From positions 1 to 16,197 of the forward strand of contig JAEXRB010000299.1 of NCBI GenBank assembly GCA_023438325.1: 16,197 nucleotides of DNA, written 5' to 3'. Positions 6,656-14,275 of this stretch are shown in pieces. The translations under genes were made by a program, and so were the position numbers. This stretch comes from Pseudomonadota bacterium (GTDB lineage Bacteria > Pseudomonadota > Gammaproteobacteria > Xanthomonadales > Xanthomonadaceae). Positions within the stretch are counted from its first letter, which is position 1, and every line of letters starts with the position of its first letter. A model generated the notes under the pieces. It worked only from the letters and a program-made list of their open reading frames with translations. It was not told where the DNA came from and ran no database searches.

Positions 6656-7656
6656 CCCCTATCGATCGCGCTGCACAGCGCCTCGCCTTCGTTCGCATGC
6701 ATCTGGGCGCACAAGCTTCCGAGCCGGTCACCGCATCGGCCGATGCCGGCTTCCGCAGCTACTGGCGCACGCACACCGACGATGGCCGCAGCCTCGTCGT
6801 GATGGATTCGCCACCCGCGCAGGAGGACGTGCGCCCATGGCTGGCGCTGCACGCCCTGCTCGATCAAGGCGGCGTGCGCGTTCCCGCCGTGCTCGCGCGT
6901 GACGTGGATGCCGGCTTTCTGCTGCTCGAAGACCTCGGCGGCCCGACGCTGTTGCAGACCATCGACGCTGCCAACGCCGATACCTGGTTCGGCCATGTCC
7001 GCGATCAACTGTTGCGCCTCCAGCGCATCGCACTGCCCGACCACTTTCCCGCCTACGACGAAACCCTGGTGCGGCGCGAACTTGCGCTGTTTCCCGAATG
7101 GTTTCTGCAACGCCACCTCGGCATCCAGTGGCACGCCGATGAGCGCGCTGCCTACGAACGCGCCTGCGAGCACTTGCTCGCCGCCTTCCTTGTGCAACCA
7201 CAGGTGTTGGTGCATCGCGACTTCATGCCGCGCAACCTGATGCCATTGCGTGACGGCGTGGCCGTGCTGGATTTCCAGGATGCCGTGCGCGGCCCCATCG
7301 CCTACGACGTGCTGAGCAGCTTCAAGGATGCGTTCCTGAGCTGGCCGCAAACGCGCATCGACGGCTGGGCAGCGCAGTGGCGCGATGCGATGCACGACGC
7401 GGGACTTCCCGTACCGTCGCGCGATGCCTTCGCACGCGATCTCGATCTCATCGGCGTGCAGCGCCATCTCAAAGTGCTCGGCATCTTCGCCCGCCTCAAC
7501 CACCGCGACGGCAAGGCGCGCTATCTGGCCGATGCGTCACGCTTCGTCGCCTATCTCGATGCCGTACTGCCAAGGCATCCGGAACTGGCTCCGCTGCATG
7601 CCCTGCTGCAACGCCACGTATTGCCGGCAATCCCGCCGCTGGCATTGCCGCAATGA
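6652..7656 (+). CDS. amgK: N-acetylmuramate/N-acetylglucosamine 1-kinase AmgK
   Basis: A 334-aa anomeric sugar kinase of the aminoglycoside-phosphotransferase fold. It phosphorylates MurNAc and GlcNAc at C1 in peptidoglycan salvage. The N-lobe includes DAGFRSYWR and a LLLEDLG hinge-like segment. The catalytic loop is VLVHRDFMPRNLM and the metal-binding strand is VLDFQDAVRGPIAYDVLSSF, both typical of AmgK. The GTG at 6652 was chosen because it forms a GTGA overlap with the deacetylase stop and begins TPIDRAAQRLAFVRMHLG, the family's usual N-terminus. The reading frame is open much further upstream, but that part runs across the deacetylase gene and is not coding. Adjacency to murU is the standard arrangement and fixes the assignment. 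Confidence 0.94.
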   Translation: MTPIDRAAQRLAFVRMHLGAQASEPVTASADAGFRSYWRTHTDDGRSLVVMDSPPAQEDVRPWLALHALLDQGGVRVPAVLARDVDAGFLLLEDLGGPTLLQTIDAANADTWFGHVRDQLLRLQRIALPDHFPAYDETLVRRELALFPEWFLQRHLGIQWHADERAAYERACEHLLAAFLVQPQVLVHRDFMPRNLMPLRDGVAVLDFQDAVRGPIAYDVLSSFKDAFLSWPQTRIDGWAAQWRDAMHDAGLPVPSRDAFARDLDLIGVQRHLKVLGIFARLNHRDGKARYLADASRFVAYLDAVLPRHPELAPLHALLQRHVLPAIPPLALPQ

Positions 7657-8357
7657 AGGCCATCGTGCTTGCAGCCGGGCGCGGCCAGCGCTTGCGCCCG
7701 CTCACCGATCACTGCCCGAAGCCGCTCTTGCCGGTCGCCGGAAAGCCGTTGATCGTGCACCATCTCCATGCACTGGCGCGCGCCGGCATCAGCGACGTGG
7801 TGATCAATACCGCATGGCTGGCCGAGCAGCTTCCCGCCGCACTCGGCGATGGCACTGCGTTCGGCCTGCGCATCGTCTATTCATTCGAAGGTGGCCATGC
7901 ACTGGAAACCGGTGGCGGCTTGCTGAACGCCTTGCCGCTGCTCGGCGAAGCGCCCTTCCTCGTGGTCAACGGCGACATCCATGCCGATGTCGATTTCTCC
8001 CATCTCGCGCTGCCGGCAGGCGACTTGGCGCACTTGCTGATGGTCGCTCCGCCCGAAGGCAGCACGGGCGATTTCACTCTCGATGCACAGGGCCGCATGA
8101 GTCCGGACAGTGATGGCAATGGCGAACGCCTCACGTATTCCGGCATCTCGATCATCCATCCTGCCCTGTTCGCCGACTGGCGCAGCGCATTTGCAAGCGA
8201 TGACATCCACGGCCATCCACCCGCGTTCCGCCTCGCCCCATTGCTTCGCCACGCCATGCGTCAAGGCCGCATAGGCGGACAACGCCATCGCGGCCACTGG
8301 ACCGATGCTGGCACGCATGAAACGCTTGCGAGGCTCCGCGCCATGGTGACAGCCTGA
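7653..8357 (+). CDS. murU: N-acetylmuramate-1-phosphate uridylyltransferase MurU
   Basis: A 234-aa nucleotidyltransferase that turns MurNAc-1-phosphate and UTP into UDP-MurNAc. This bypasses de novo synthesis and the fosfomycin target MurA. The N-terminal signature MKAIVLAAGRGQRLRPLTDH, followed by CPKPLLPVAGKPLI, is the glucose-1-phosphate-thymidylyltransferase-like NTP loop. A GGGLLNALPLLG segment precedes the metal-binding VVNGDIHAD. The length fits known MurU proteins, not the longer RmlA/GlmU types. Its ATG overlaps the amgK stop (ATGA), so the two products are translationally coupled. It is the last gene of the plus-strand run; I see no clear terminator in the 100 bp that follow. Confidence 0.93.
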   Translation: MKAIVLAAGRGQRLRPLTDHCPKPLLPVAGKPLIVHHLHALARAGISDVVINTAWLAEQLPAALGDGTAFGLRIVYSFEGGHALETGGGLLNALPLLGEAPFLVVNGDIHADVDFSHLALPAGDLAHLLMVAPPEGSTGDFTLDAQGRMSPDSDGNGERLTYSGISIIHPALFADWRSAFASDDIHGHPPAFRLAPLLRHAMRQGRIGGQRHRGHWTDAGTHETLARLRAMVTA

Positions 8358-8461
8358 GCGGAAGGCACCGTTGTGCGCTTTACATGCGCCCGCACGTGCT
8401 GCACAACCCGGATATTCACGCGATGCGGCGTGAGAGGCGGATACGCTTGCTCAAGAACACA
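8358..8461. other. Short intergenic spacer after murU
   Basis: About 100 bp between the convergent ends of murU and the minus-strand propeller-like fragment. I see no clear hairpin with a T-run, no RNA gene and no credible ORF. Together with the 90 bp beyond the fragment it may be decayed sequence from a once longer gene. Confidence 0.3.
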
Positions 8462-9073
8462 TCACTCCGCGACAGTCTCGATCCCATCCGAGAATACGGC
8501 ACCATTGGCACCTCCCCAGTGCAGCCTGCGAATTCGCATCACATCCTCACCACTGGCATGTAGCGCATACGTATCGAGGCAGCAGCTGCCCTGAATCACT
8601 CCCATTTCGCCATGCGCAACAACTGCTGCGACAGCGCGTGGCGCCGCAATGAATGGCGAGTTGACCACGCGCAGCGGCGCTACATTGCCACTGGCAAACG
8701 CCGGGAACACAAGAATCGCATCACCCCTGAAATCGGCGACGTAAATCAGTTGGTGCGTCGGCCCATAGATACCGAAAAAGGGTTCGCGCGATTGCGTGTT
8801 CGAGCCAAGGATCTGACGATAAGGGGCCACACCACCCTGCGCCACCGAGGTGAATACGCTGATCGGGTGTGTCGCTCCCTCCGGTACGCCAATGCCGCCG
8901 ACCACGATATCGGCCTGAACCGTCAAGGGGTTGAGCAATGCCATAACGAAAGCGGGGATGGCAGGCGACGCATCGGCGTGATTCCAAAGGCCTGGGACAC
9001 CTCTGATTACGCAAAAACGCGTCAAAACCCCATCGACCCGGCCGTGCAAAAACTGCGCCCCCGCATCGCCCAT
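8462..9073 (-). pseudogene. Probable remnant of a secreted beta-propeller-like protein
   Basis: A 203-codon frame with propeller-like repeat language: HPISVFTSVAQGGVAPYRQI, IYVADFRGDAILVFPAFASG, and then GNVAPLRVVNSP. These resemble the (F/V)-x-P-x-A-x-G-x-x-A-P-x-R modules of secreted NHL/SMP-30-like proteins, which are usually several hundred residues long with a signal peptide. Here only about two modules remain. The N-terminal 43 residues look unstructured with no signal peptide, and the C-terminus stops abruptly after HWGGANGAVFSDGIETVAE. I read it as a truncated, possibly non-functional copy. An internal Met (ATG at 8944) would give an even shorter product. A small functional protein cannot be excluded. 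No function is assigned. Confidence 0.5.
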
Positions 9074-9110
9074 GCCGCCGAAACCGCGCAGTCACGGGAA
9101 TCCGGCCAAG

Positions 9111-9136
9111 AAAAAAGGCGCCACAGCGCCCTTTTC
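9111..9136 (-). terminator. Rho-independent terminator downstream of pit
   Basis: Read on the minus strand, GGCGC-TGTG-GCGCC forms a GC stem (plus coordinates 9117-9130) followed by a run of six T and then CTT. A-rich sequence on the other side makes it plausibly bidirectional. It lies about 30 nt past the pit stop codon and closes the DUF47-pit operon. Confidence 0.85.
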
Positions 9137-9162
9137 CATTCGAGACAGGATCACCCGGTGGC

Positions 9163-10290
9163 TCAGGCCCAACCCATCACCCTGAACAGCTCGATCATCA
9201 GGTACGCGATGCCGCCCGCCGCAGGGATGGTGAGAATCCAGGCCCAGATCATCCTTTCCACCACGCCCCACTTGATCGCATTGAGGCGCTTGGCAGTACC
9301 CACGCCCATGATCGCAGCGGAGATGTTGTGGGTGGTGGAGACCGGGATGCCGAGCGTGGAAGCCGCCGTGATGACCGAGGCCGCACTGGCTTCCGCCGCG
9401 AAGCCGTGGATCGGGTGCAGTTTCACCATCTTGTGGCCGAGCGTCTTGATGATGCGCCAGCCGCCCGCCGCAGTACCGGCCGCCATCACGATAGCGCAGG
9501 TGAACTTGATCCACATATCGATATCGCCGTTTTCCAGCGCCGTTTGCGAGGGATGCAGGAAGTCCAGCCAAGCGGGCAGGTTATCCAGTGTGCCGACTGC
9601 CTGCGCGCTGACCAATGCCAGCGCGATGATGCCCATGGTCTTTTGCGCATCGTTGAGGCCATGCGCGAAACCCATGTAGCCGGCCGAGACGATCTGCGCC
9701 TTGCCGAAGAAGGCGTTGACCCAGCGCGGCCGGGCAAGCCGCGCCAACCGCCCGCCACTGTGCGACATGCCGGCGATGATGGCGAACAGCAAACCCATCA
9801 TCAGGAAACCCATCGCAAAACCCATCAGCGGCGAGGTGAACATCGGGATCACCACCTTCCACAGAAGACCCGCGCCCTTCCACCACGGATCGGCGCTCTG
9901 CGACCAAATAATCGAACCCCAATTGGTGCCCGATGCTCCCAGTGCCGCGCCGCACAAGCCGCCGATCAGTGCATGCGAGCTGGACGAGGGCAGGCCGAAA
10001 TACCAGGTGATGAGGTTCCAGACGATGCCACCGGAAAGTGCACAGATCAGCACCTGCGAGGTGACTTCCACTACCTGCGCATCAATCAGGCCCGAGGCGA
10101 TGGTCTTTGCCACCGCAGTACCGGCCAGCGCGCCCACCAGATTCATGCTGGCGGCCAGTGCCACTGCCTGCATCGGCGAAAGCACCTTGGTCGCCACCAC
10201 GGTGGCGATCGAATTGGCGGTGTCGTGGAAACCGTTGATGTACTCGAAGACGAGCGCGAACAGCACCACCATCAGAACGAGGGTCAGCAT
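9163..10290 (-). CDS. pit: Inorganic phosphate transporter, PiT family
   Basis: A 375-aa inner-membrane transporter that symports metal-phosphate with protons (or phosphate with Na+ in some members). The two PiT signature repeats are present: FEYINGFHDTANSIATVVAT near residue 15, and GFAHGLNDAQKTMGIIALAL near 210. There are about ten hydrophobic segments. PSSSSHALIGGLCGAALG and STTHNISAAIMGVGTAKR are the serine-rich re-entrant motifs of the two halves. It is a short bacterial PiT, without the long central loop of E. coli PitA (about 500 aa). The ATG at 10290 has a TGAGG ribosome-binding site. It starts 7 bp after the DUF47 gene, the standard pairing in which the PhoU-like protein is thought to modulate the transporter. 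Confidence 0.94.
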   Translation of the reverse strand: MLTLVLMVVLFALVFEYINGFHDTANSIATVVATKVLSPMQAVALAASMNLVGALAGTAVAKTIASGLIDAQVVEVTSQVLICALSGGIVWNLITWYFGLPSSSSHALIGGLCGAALGASGTNWGSIIWSQSADPWWKGAGLLWKVVIPMFTSPLMGFAMGFLMMGLLFAIIAGMSHSGGRLARLARPRWVNAFFGKAQIVSAGYMGFAHGLNDAQKTMGIIALALVSAQAVGTLDNLPAWLDFLHPSQTALENGDIDMWIKFTCAIVMAAGTAAGGWRIIKTLGHKMVKLHPIHGFAAEASAASVITAASTLGIPVSTTHNISAAIMGVGTAKRLNAIKWGVVERMIWAWILTIPAAGGIAYLMIELFRVMGWA

Positions 10291-10297
10291 GTGAACC

Positions 10298-10924
10298 TCA
10301 GGAGTTCTTCAACACGATCTGGTAGCAGACTTCACCGGCGCTGCGGCAACGATCGATGGCCTTCTCCAGCAACTCAAAGAAATCCTTGATCAGCAGCACC
10401 TGCAGGCCGTCGTACTTGCCCGAGTAGACTTCGCGATAGGTTTCCAGCATCAGCCGGTCGGCCTCGGCCTCGACGTTGCGCAGACGGTCGTAGAGCTTCT
10501 TCATCTGCTCGATCCGCATCTTCGGCAGCAACCGCACCATTTCCACCACCAGTTCCGCCGCCTGATGCAGCATCGCCGCGCGCGGGCCGAAGTCGATCTG
10601 ATGCAGCTTCTCGCTGGCCAGCACGTAACGATCCGCAAACTTCTCGATGGTCTTGGGGATGCGGTAGATCGCTGCCCCCAGCGCCTCGATGTCCTCGCGC
10701 TCGAGCGGGATCACGAAGGTGTCCACGAGCGCCTGGCTGATCTGCTCGGAAACTTCCTTCTCGCGCTGACGGGCGATCTTGAACTCCGTCAGCGTGGCTT
10801 CGGTGCCGTGATCCTTGACCAGATGCTGGAGTGCTTCCGCACTCTGCATCGCAGTCACCGAGGCCGCTTCGAGCAGACCATAGAAACGGTCGCCCTTGCC
10901 AAAAATGGTTTGCAGGGAAAACAT
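10298..10924 (-). CDS. DUF47 family (PhoU-like) protein, partner of Pit
   Basis: A 208-aa all-helical protein of the TIGR00153/DUF47 family. It starts MFSLQTIFGKGDRFYGLLEA and contains the PhoU-like helix ALGAAIYRIPKTIEKFADRY and a C-terminal DFFELLEKAIDRCRSAGEV. PhoU-like proteins carry E/DxxxD metal-cluster motifs; ERED and EAEAD segments here could serve that role. The ATG at 10924 is chosen because AAGG lies about 9 nt upstream and the family starts here. The frame extends 38 codons further, but those residues (GGAGAGRRDTSSPPQ and similar) are low-complexity and unlikely to be translated. The gene leads the operon with pit. TTCAAG and TAAACT about 15 nt apart on the minus strand near 10990-11035 could be a promoter, but this is weak. 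Confidence 0.93.
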   Translation of the reverse strand: MFSLQTIFGKGDRFYGLLEAASVTAMQSAEALQHLVKDHGTEATLTEFKIARQREKEVSEQISQALVDTFVIPLEREDIEALGAAIYRIPKTIEKFADRYVLASEKLHQIDFGPRAAMLHQAAELVVEMVRLLPKMRIEQMKKLYDRLRNVEAEADRLMLETYREVYSGKYDGLQVLLIKDFFELLEKAIDRCRSAGEVCYQIVLKNS

Positions 10925-11076
10925 GGAATTGCCTTGTGGAGGAGATGAAGTGTCGCGGCGCCCTGCCCCGGCACCGCCCGGCGCTGACCGCCGGACGGTG
11001 ACAAGTTTACCGCGCAGGCAGGGGCTTGAACCATTCATTGCCTCGCGGGTTTGACGATGATCCGCGCCTCCGCCGC

Positions 11077-11838
11077 TCAGCGACAGTCCTCGGCCCGGCT
11101 CTGATAGACCACCGGCTCCCAGTACGTGTTGTCGCGGACCTGCTCCGCATCGTTGCCTTCCAGCAGCAATCGCGCACCGATGGAATAGCGCATGCCCGGC
11201 TCCACCTTCACCACGATGGCCTTGTAGGCACGCACATGTTCGCGCTGCTTCATCAGGCGCATCTGATGCTGTTGATTGCGGGAAAACAGATGACTTGGAA
11301 TGTGCTCGGACACCACAAGCACGCGCTCTCCCGCGTCAACGCGGTGGCGGTTGACGCCGAACAGCGGCGTGCTGCGCCCGTCGATCATCGTGATTTCGGC
11401 CGGATGGATCCGTTCGGAAACCGTGGGCGTGGGATCGGTGGCGCTGACGAATCCGCAGCCGGCCACCTCCCGAATGTCCGCCGTGGCGCTGAGCGCACCG
11501 TCCAGCGTCAACGATTCTCCTTGCCGCAATACCGCCAGGCGCGCCTGGCCTCCGCTCATTTCCAGCGCCCGGCGAAGCGCGACGGAAGGCTGCTCGGAAC
11601 CGGCCAGCGTCTGTCCGTTGATCGACAGGACGCGATCTCCGGGCAAAAGACCGAGCGAGGCCGCCGCGCCACCTGGCGTCACGGCCAGAACTTCGATGCC
11701 TTCTTGCCGGGCATGGCGCACATCAAGCACGGCATCCAGCTGCCAAGGCGCGTCCACCCGCGCCTGTGCCGACGCGGGCAGCGGGGCAAGTGCCGCAAAA
11801 CCTAGCGCGGCCGCGAGAAAAATTCGATGCAAGATCAT
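11077..11838 (-). CDS. Secreted PDZ-domain protein in a sigma-factor cluster
   Basis: From the ATG at 11838, with GGAG 7 nt upstream, the protein is 253 aa. A signal peptide is clear: MILHRIFLAAALGFAALAPL followed by PASA, with cleavage likely before QARVD. A PDZ domain at about 40-105 has GIEVLAVTPGGAAASLGLLP and GDRVLSINGQTL, the carboxylate-loop and GDR(V/I)L(S)INGQ signatures. The remaining 150 residues (VAGCGFVSATDPTPTVSERI, then EITMIDGRSTPLFGV and VKVEPGMRYSIGARLLL) match no family I know; they hold two cysteines, one near the C-terminus. No serine-protease triad or HExxH is present, so it is not a DegS/HtrA or RseP protease. It lies 11 bp downstream of the small membrane protein gene. 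A periplasmic role linked to that module is inference. Confidence 0.85.
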   Translation of the reverse strand: MILHRIFLAAALGFAALAPLPASAQARVDAPWQLDAVLDVRHARQEGIEVLAVTPGGAAASLGLLPGDRVLSINGQTLAGSEQPSVALRRALEMSGGQARLAVLRQGESLTLDGALSATADIREVAGCGFVSATDPTPTVSERIHPAEITMIDGRSTPLFGVNRHRVDAGERVLVVSEHIPSHLFSRNQQHQMRLMKQREHVRAYKAIVVKVEPGMRYSIGARLLLEGNDAEQVRDNTYWEPVVYQSRAEDCR

Positions 11839-11849
11839 GGGATTTCTCC

Positions 11850-12224
11850 TCAAAAGGGATTGGGGGAAGGAACGGTTGAAAGTGCCAGTTGCCTGCGCAC
11901 CTCCCACAACGGCGCGACTTCATCGTCCGAAGCGCCCCGCGCATAGGCGGCTTGAAGCGCGCGATCTATCGTTGAAAGGGATTCGCCATGCGCGGCCCGT
12001 GCAAGATGCGATTCCGGCAACGCGGTCGGCGAGATGGCTTCATCACCGCGCGGCATGAAGCCAACAAAAGCCAGCCCGCCGGCCAGAACGCATGCGAACA
12101 GCACGCCACTGCGGCGCATCGCCACACGTCGGGCACGGCGCGCATCCAGCCGCTGCCATACCGCCTCGGGCAAAGGCGGCTCGGGCAGCGCCCTCAGTTC
12201 TTCGATCACCGGATCACGGGACAT
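11850..12224 (-). CDS. Single-pass membrane protein, candidate anti-sigma factor
   Basis: From the ATG at 12224 (GGAGA upstream), the protein is 124 aa. The N-terminal cytoplasmic segment (about 1-35) is SRDPVIEELRALPEPPLPEA followed by VWQRLDARRARRVAMRR. One membrane helix follows (SGVLFACVLAGGLAFVGFM, about 36-54), then a periplasmic tail of about 70 residues ending LWEVRRQLALSTVPSPNPF. The size and N-in topology suit an anti-sigma factor, and the start overlaps the sigma gene by 11 nt, implying coupled expression. There is no zinc-binding HxxxCxxC motif, so it is not a ZAS-type anti-sigma, and I recognise no other anti-sigma family. The role is inferred from context. Confidence 0.72.
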   Translation of the reverse strand: MSRDPVIEELRALPEPPLPEAVWQRLDARRARRVAMRRSGVLFACVLAGGLAFVGFMPRGDEAISPTALPESHLARAAHGESLSTIDRALQAAYARGASDDEVAPLWEVRRQLALSTVPSPNPF

Positions 12225-12789
12225 CGTGCCTGTCTCCTTCGGCATGGATGTGCTGCCGCAATTGCGCCAGCGCACGGGAAACCATGGATTTGGACCAACT
12301 CTCGCTGCGACCGAAACGCCGCCCGAGCTCCTGATGCGACCAACCTTCGATCTGGTTCAGCCAGATCAGCGCACGGGTCAGCGGCGGCAGGCGTTCGAGC
12401 AGGCCGGCGGCCTCGCTGTACTCGGCCGGTTCAACGCCTTGTGCGGCATCGATATCTTCCAGCGCCCCCGGCACATCACGCCAGACACGACGCAGCCGGT
12501 CGATGGCAAGACGCGAAGCCACTTGTTTGAGCCACGGTAGAACCGGCTCGCCCGGGCGCAAACCGCCCATCCAGCGCAGCATGCGCAGGAAGGTTTCCTG
12601 CACGACATCTTCGGCCGCCTCGCGATCCGACGTGATACGCCACGCCAGCGCATGCACGGCATGCGCATGTTCGCGGTAAAGCTGCTCGAAAGCCTCGCGC
12701 TCGCCCCGCCGGGCACGGCGCACCAAGTGCGCCTGATCCACATCGGCGGGCGTTTCAACGAGCGGCAGGGGTGCAGTGGAATTGGTCAT
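12214..12789 (-). CDS. RNA polymerase sigma factor, ECF-like sigma-70 family
   Basis: From the ATG at 12789 the protein is 191 aa, an ordinary ECF sigma length. Region 2 runs FEQLYREHAHAVHALAWRIT, then DREAAEDVVQETFLRMLRWM and VLPWLKQVASRLAIDRLRRV. Region 4 is LPPLTRALIWLNQIEGWSHQ followed by ELGRRFGRSESWSKSMVSRA, a clear helix-turn-helix. No region 1.2 or 3 is present. The frame is open 88 codons further upstream, but that sequence lies in the intergenic gap and lacks any sigma feature. Together with the two downstream genes it forms a sigma/membrane/PDZ unit divergent from the transporter gene. The inducing signal and target promoters cannot be deduced. Confidence 0.9.
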   Translation of the reverse strand: MTNSTAPLPLVETPADVDQAHLVRRARRGEREAFEQLYREHAHAVHALAWRITSDREAAEDVVQETFLRMLRWMGGLRPGEPVLPWLKQVASRLAIDRLRRVWRDVPGALEDIDAAQGVEPAEYSEAAGLLERLPPLTRALIWLNQIEGWSHQELGRRFGRSESWSKSMVSRALAQLRQHIHAEGDRHDVP

Positions 12790-12958
12790 CTCGCCGGGAT
12801 ATACGGGCCAGAGCGTAAAACCGTCGCACGGCATGCTTTTTCGCACCCGGCACGGACTGCCTGTTATGGCATAGTGCCACCCGCTGCCTGCGTCGACATT
12901 CCGTCGCCGATGCCGTACCAAAGAAGGAACCCCGCGCCGTCCACGTTGCCGGTAGCCC
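12790..12958. promoter_or_regulatory. Divergent intergenic region with a small dyad
   Basis: This 169-bp gap separates the sigma-factor gene (minus) from the transporter gene (plus). It contains a perfect 5-bp dyad, TGGCA-TAG-TGCCA (12867-12879), sited in the middle where an operator or overlapping promoter could lie. I could not identify a confident -35/-10 pair in either direction, nor a typical ECF GAAC-type -35 for autoregulation. The dyad is seen; its role is inferred. Confidence 0.3.
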
Positions 12959-14275
12959 ATGACACTCGAACTGATCGTTGTTGCCCTGCTCATCCTCGCC
13001 AACGGCTTTTTCGCATTGTCGGAAATGTCTGTCGTCACCTCGCGCCGCCCCAAGCTGCGTCAGATGGCGACGCAAAGCCGTCGCGCACAGGCCGCGCTGG
13101 AACTGGCCGAACAACCCGAGCGCTTCCTCTCCAGCGTGCAGGTAGGCATCACGCTGATCGGCATCCTCACCGGCACGTTCGGTGGCGCGGCGCTGGGTGC
13201 GCGCATCGCCCATGGCCTGATACGACTCGGCCTGAACCCCGAATACGCGCAAGGCACGGGTCTGGCCCTGAGCGTGACATTCATCACCTACTTCACCATC
13301 GTGCTGGGTGAGTTGCTGCCCAAGCGCATTGCCCTGCTCGCACCTGAACGCATCGCCAGCAACGTGGCGCTTCCGATGCGTGCGCTTTCACGCGCCACGG
13401 CACCTTTCGTCTGGCTGCTCTCGCACACCATCTCGGGCCTGATGCGCCTGCTGCGGCTGGACAACTCGAAGGCCTCGCAGGTTTCCGAAGAAGAAATCCG
13501 CCTGTTGGTGGCCGAAGGCCACGAGCAAGGGCTGATCGATGCGGACGAGCGCAACATGATGAATCGCGTGATGCGTCTGGGCGACCGCACTGCCGAAGGC
13601 CTGATGACCCCGCGCACCCGCATCGCCTGGCTCGATACCGCAGCGCCGCTGGAAAAAAACCTCGACGTGCTGCGCGATACGCCCTATTCGCGCTATCCGG
13701 TCTACTGCGGATCAGACAGCGACGTGGTGGGCATCCTTGAAACAAAAGCCCTAGCCAGCCTGTTCGCACGCGGCGATGCCAGCGAAGGCATGTTCAACAC
13801 CCTCATCGAGCCCCTGTTCGTCAGCGAATCCACCCGCGCCCTCACCCTGCTGGAAATCTTCCGAGACGAAGGCGCACACATGGCGCTGGTGGTAGACGAA
13901 TATGGCGACCTGCAAGGTGTGGTCACCCTCAACGACCTGCTCGGCGCAGTACTCGGACAAATCCAACAGCAGGAAAACGACGCAAGCAACGATGCCCTGC
14001 TGGTCCAGCGCGAGGATGGCAGCTTCCTCGTCGATGGCAGCCTCTCCTCCGAAGACCTGCGCGAATTGCTTGATCTGGCCCGCCTGCCCGACGAGGACGA
14101 ACACGACTACAACACCGCCGCCGGCATGGTGGTGGCGCACTTCGGCCGCATCCCCGCACCCGGCGAATATTTCGATTACGAAAACTGGCGCATCGAAGTG
14201 GTGGATCTGGATGGCGCACGCATCGACAAACTGCTGATCCAGCAACTGCCGGACCGCGCCGACAACGATGACTGA
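12959..14275 (+). CDS. DUF21/CBS/CorC-HlyC family transporter (hemolysin-like)
   Basis: A 438-aa protein with the full CNNM/CorC architecture. The DUF21 membrane domain (about 1-180) opens MTLELIVVALLILANGFFAL followed by SEMSVVTSRRPKLRQMA and has four hydrophobic stretches. A CBS pair lies at about 200-330, with GLMTPRTRIAWLD and the second CBS signature MALVVDEYGDLQGVVTLNDL. The C-terminal CorC_HlyC domain lies at about 345-425, with LLVQREDGSFLVDGSLSSED and NWRIEVVDLDGARIDKLLI. Members export Mg2+, Co2+ or polyamines (for example YtfL/PaeA of E. coli, of similar length); the old name hemolysin is misleading. The substrate cannot be told from sequence. The stop overlaps the next gene by 8 nt. 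Confidence 0.93.
   Translation: MTLELIVVALLILANGFFALSEMSVVTSRRPKLRQMATQSRRAQAALELAEQPERFLSSVQVGITLIGILTGTFGGAALGARIAHGLIRLGLNPEYAQGTGLALSVTFITYFTIVLGELLPKRIALLAPERIASNVALPMRALSRATAPFVWLLSHTISGLMRLLRLDNSKASQVSEEEIRLLVAEGHEQGLIDADERNMMNRVMRLGDRTAEGLMTPRTRIAWLDTAAPLEKNLDVLRDTPYSRYPVYCGSDSDVVGILETKALASLFARGDASEGMFNTLIEPLFVSESTRALTLLEIFRDEGAHMALVVDEYGDLQGVVTLNDLLGAVLGQIQQQENDASNDALLVQREDGSFLVDGSLSSEDLRELLDLARLPDEDEHDYNTAAGMVVAHFGRIPAPGEYFDYENWRIEVVDLDGARIDKLLIQQLPDRADNDD

Noticed and set aside
6595..7503. Minus-strand reading frame of 302 codons
   Set aside because: Antisense to amgK, which has complete kinase motifs and a coupled start. No independent protein signal.
8612..9679. Plus-strand reading frame of 355 codons
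   Set aside because: It crosses the propeller fragment, the pit terminator and the pit 3' end in antisense, which is not a plausible gene layout.
9328..10389. Plus-strand reading frame of 353 codons
   Set aside because: Antisense to pit and part of the DUF47 gene; rich in Arg/His/Gln with no recognisable domain.
12790..13053. N-terminal extension of the sigma factor by 88 residues
   Set aside because: The extra residues are in the divergent intergenic region, lack sigma features, and the ATG at 12789 gives a normal-length ECF protein.
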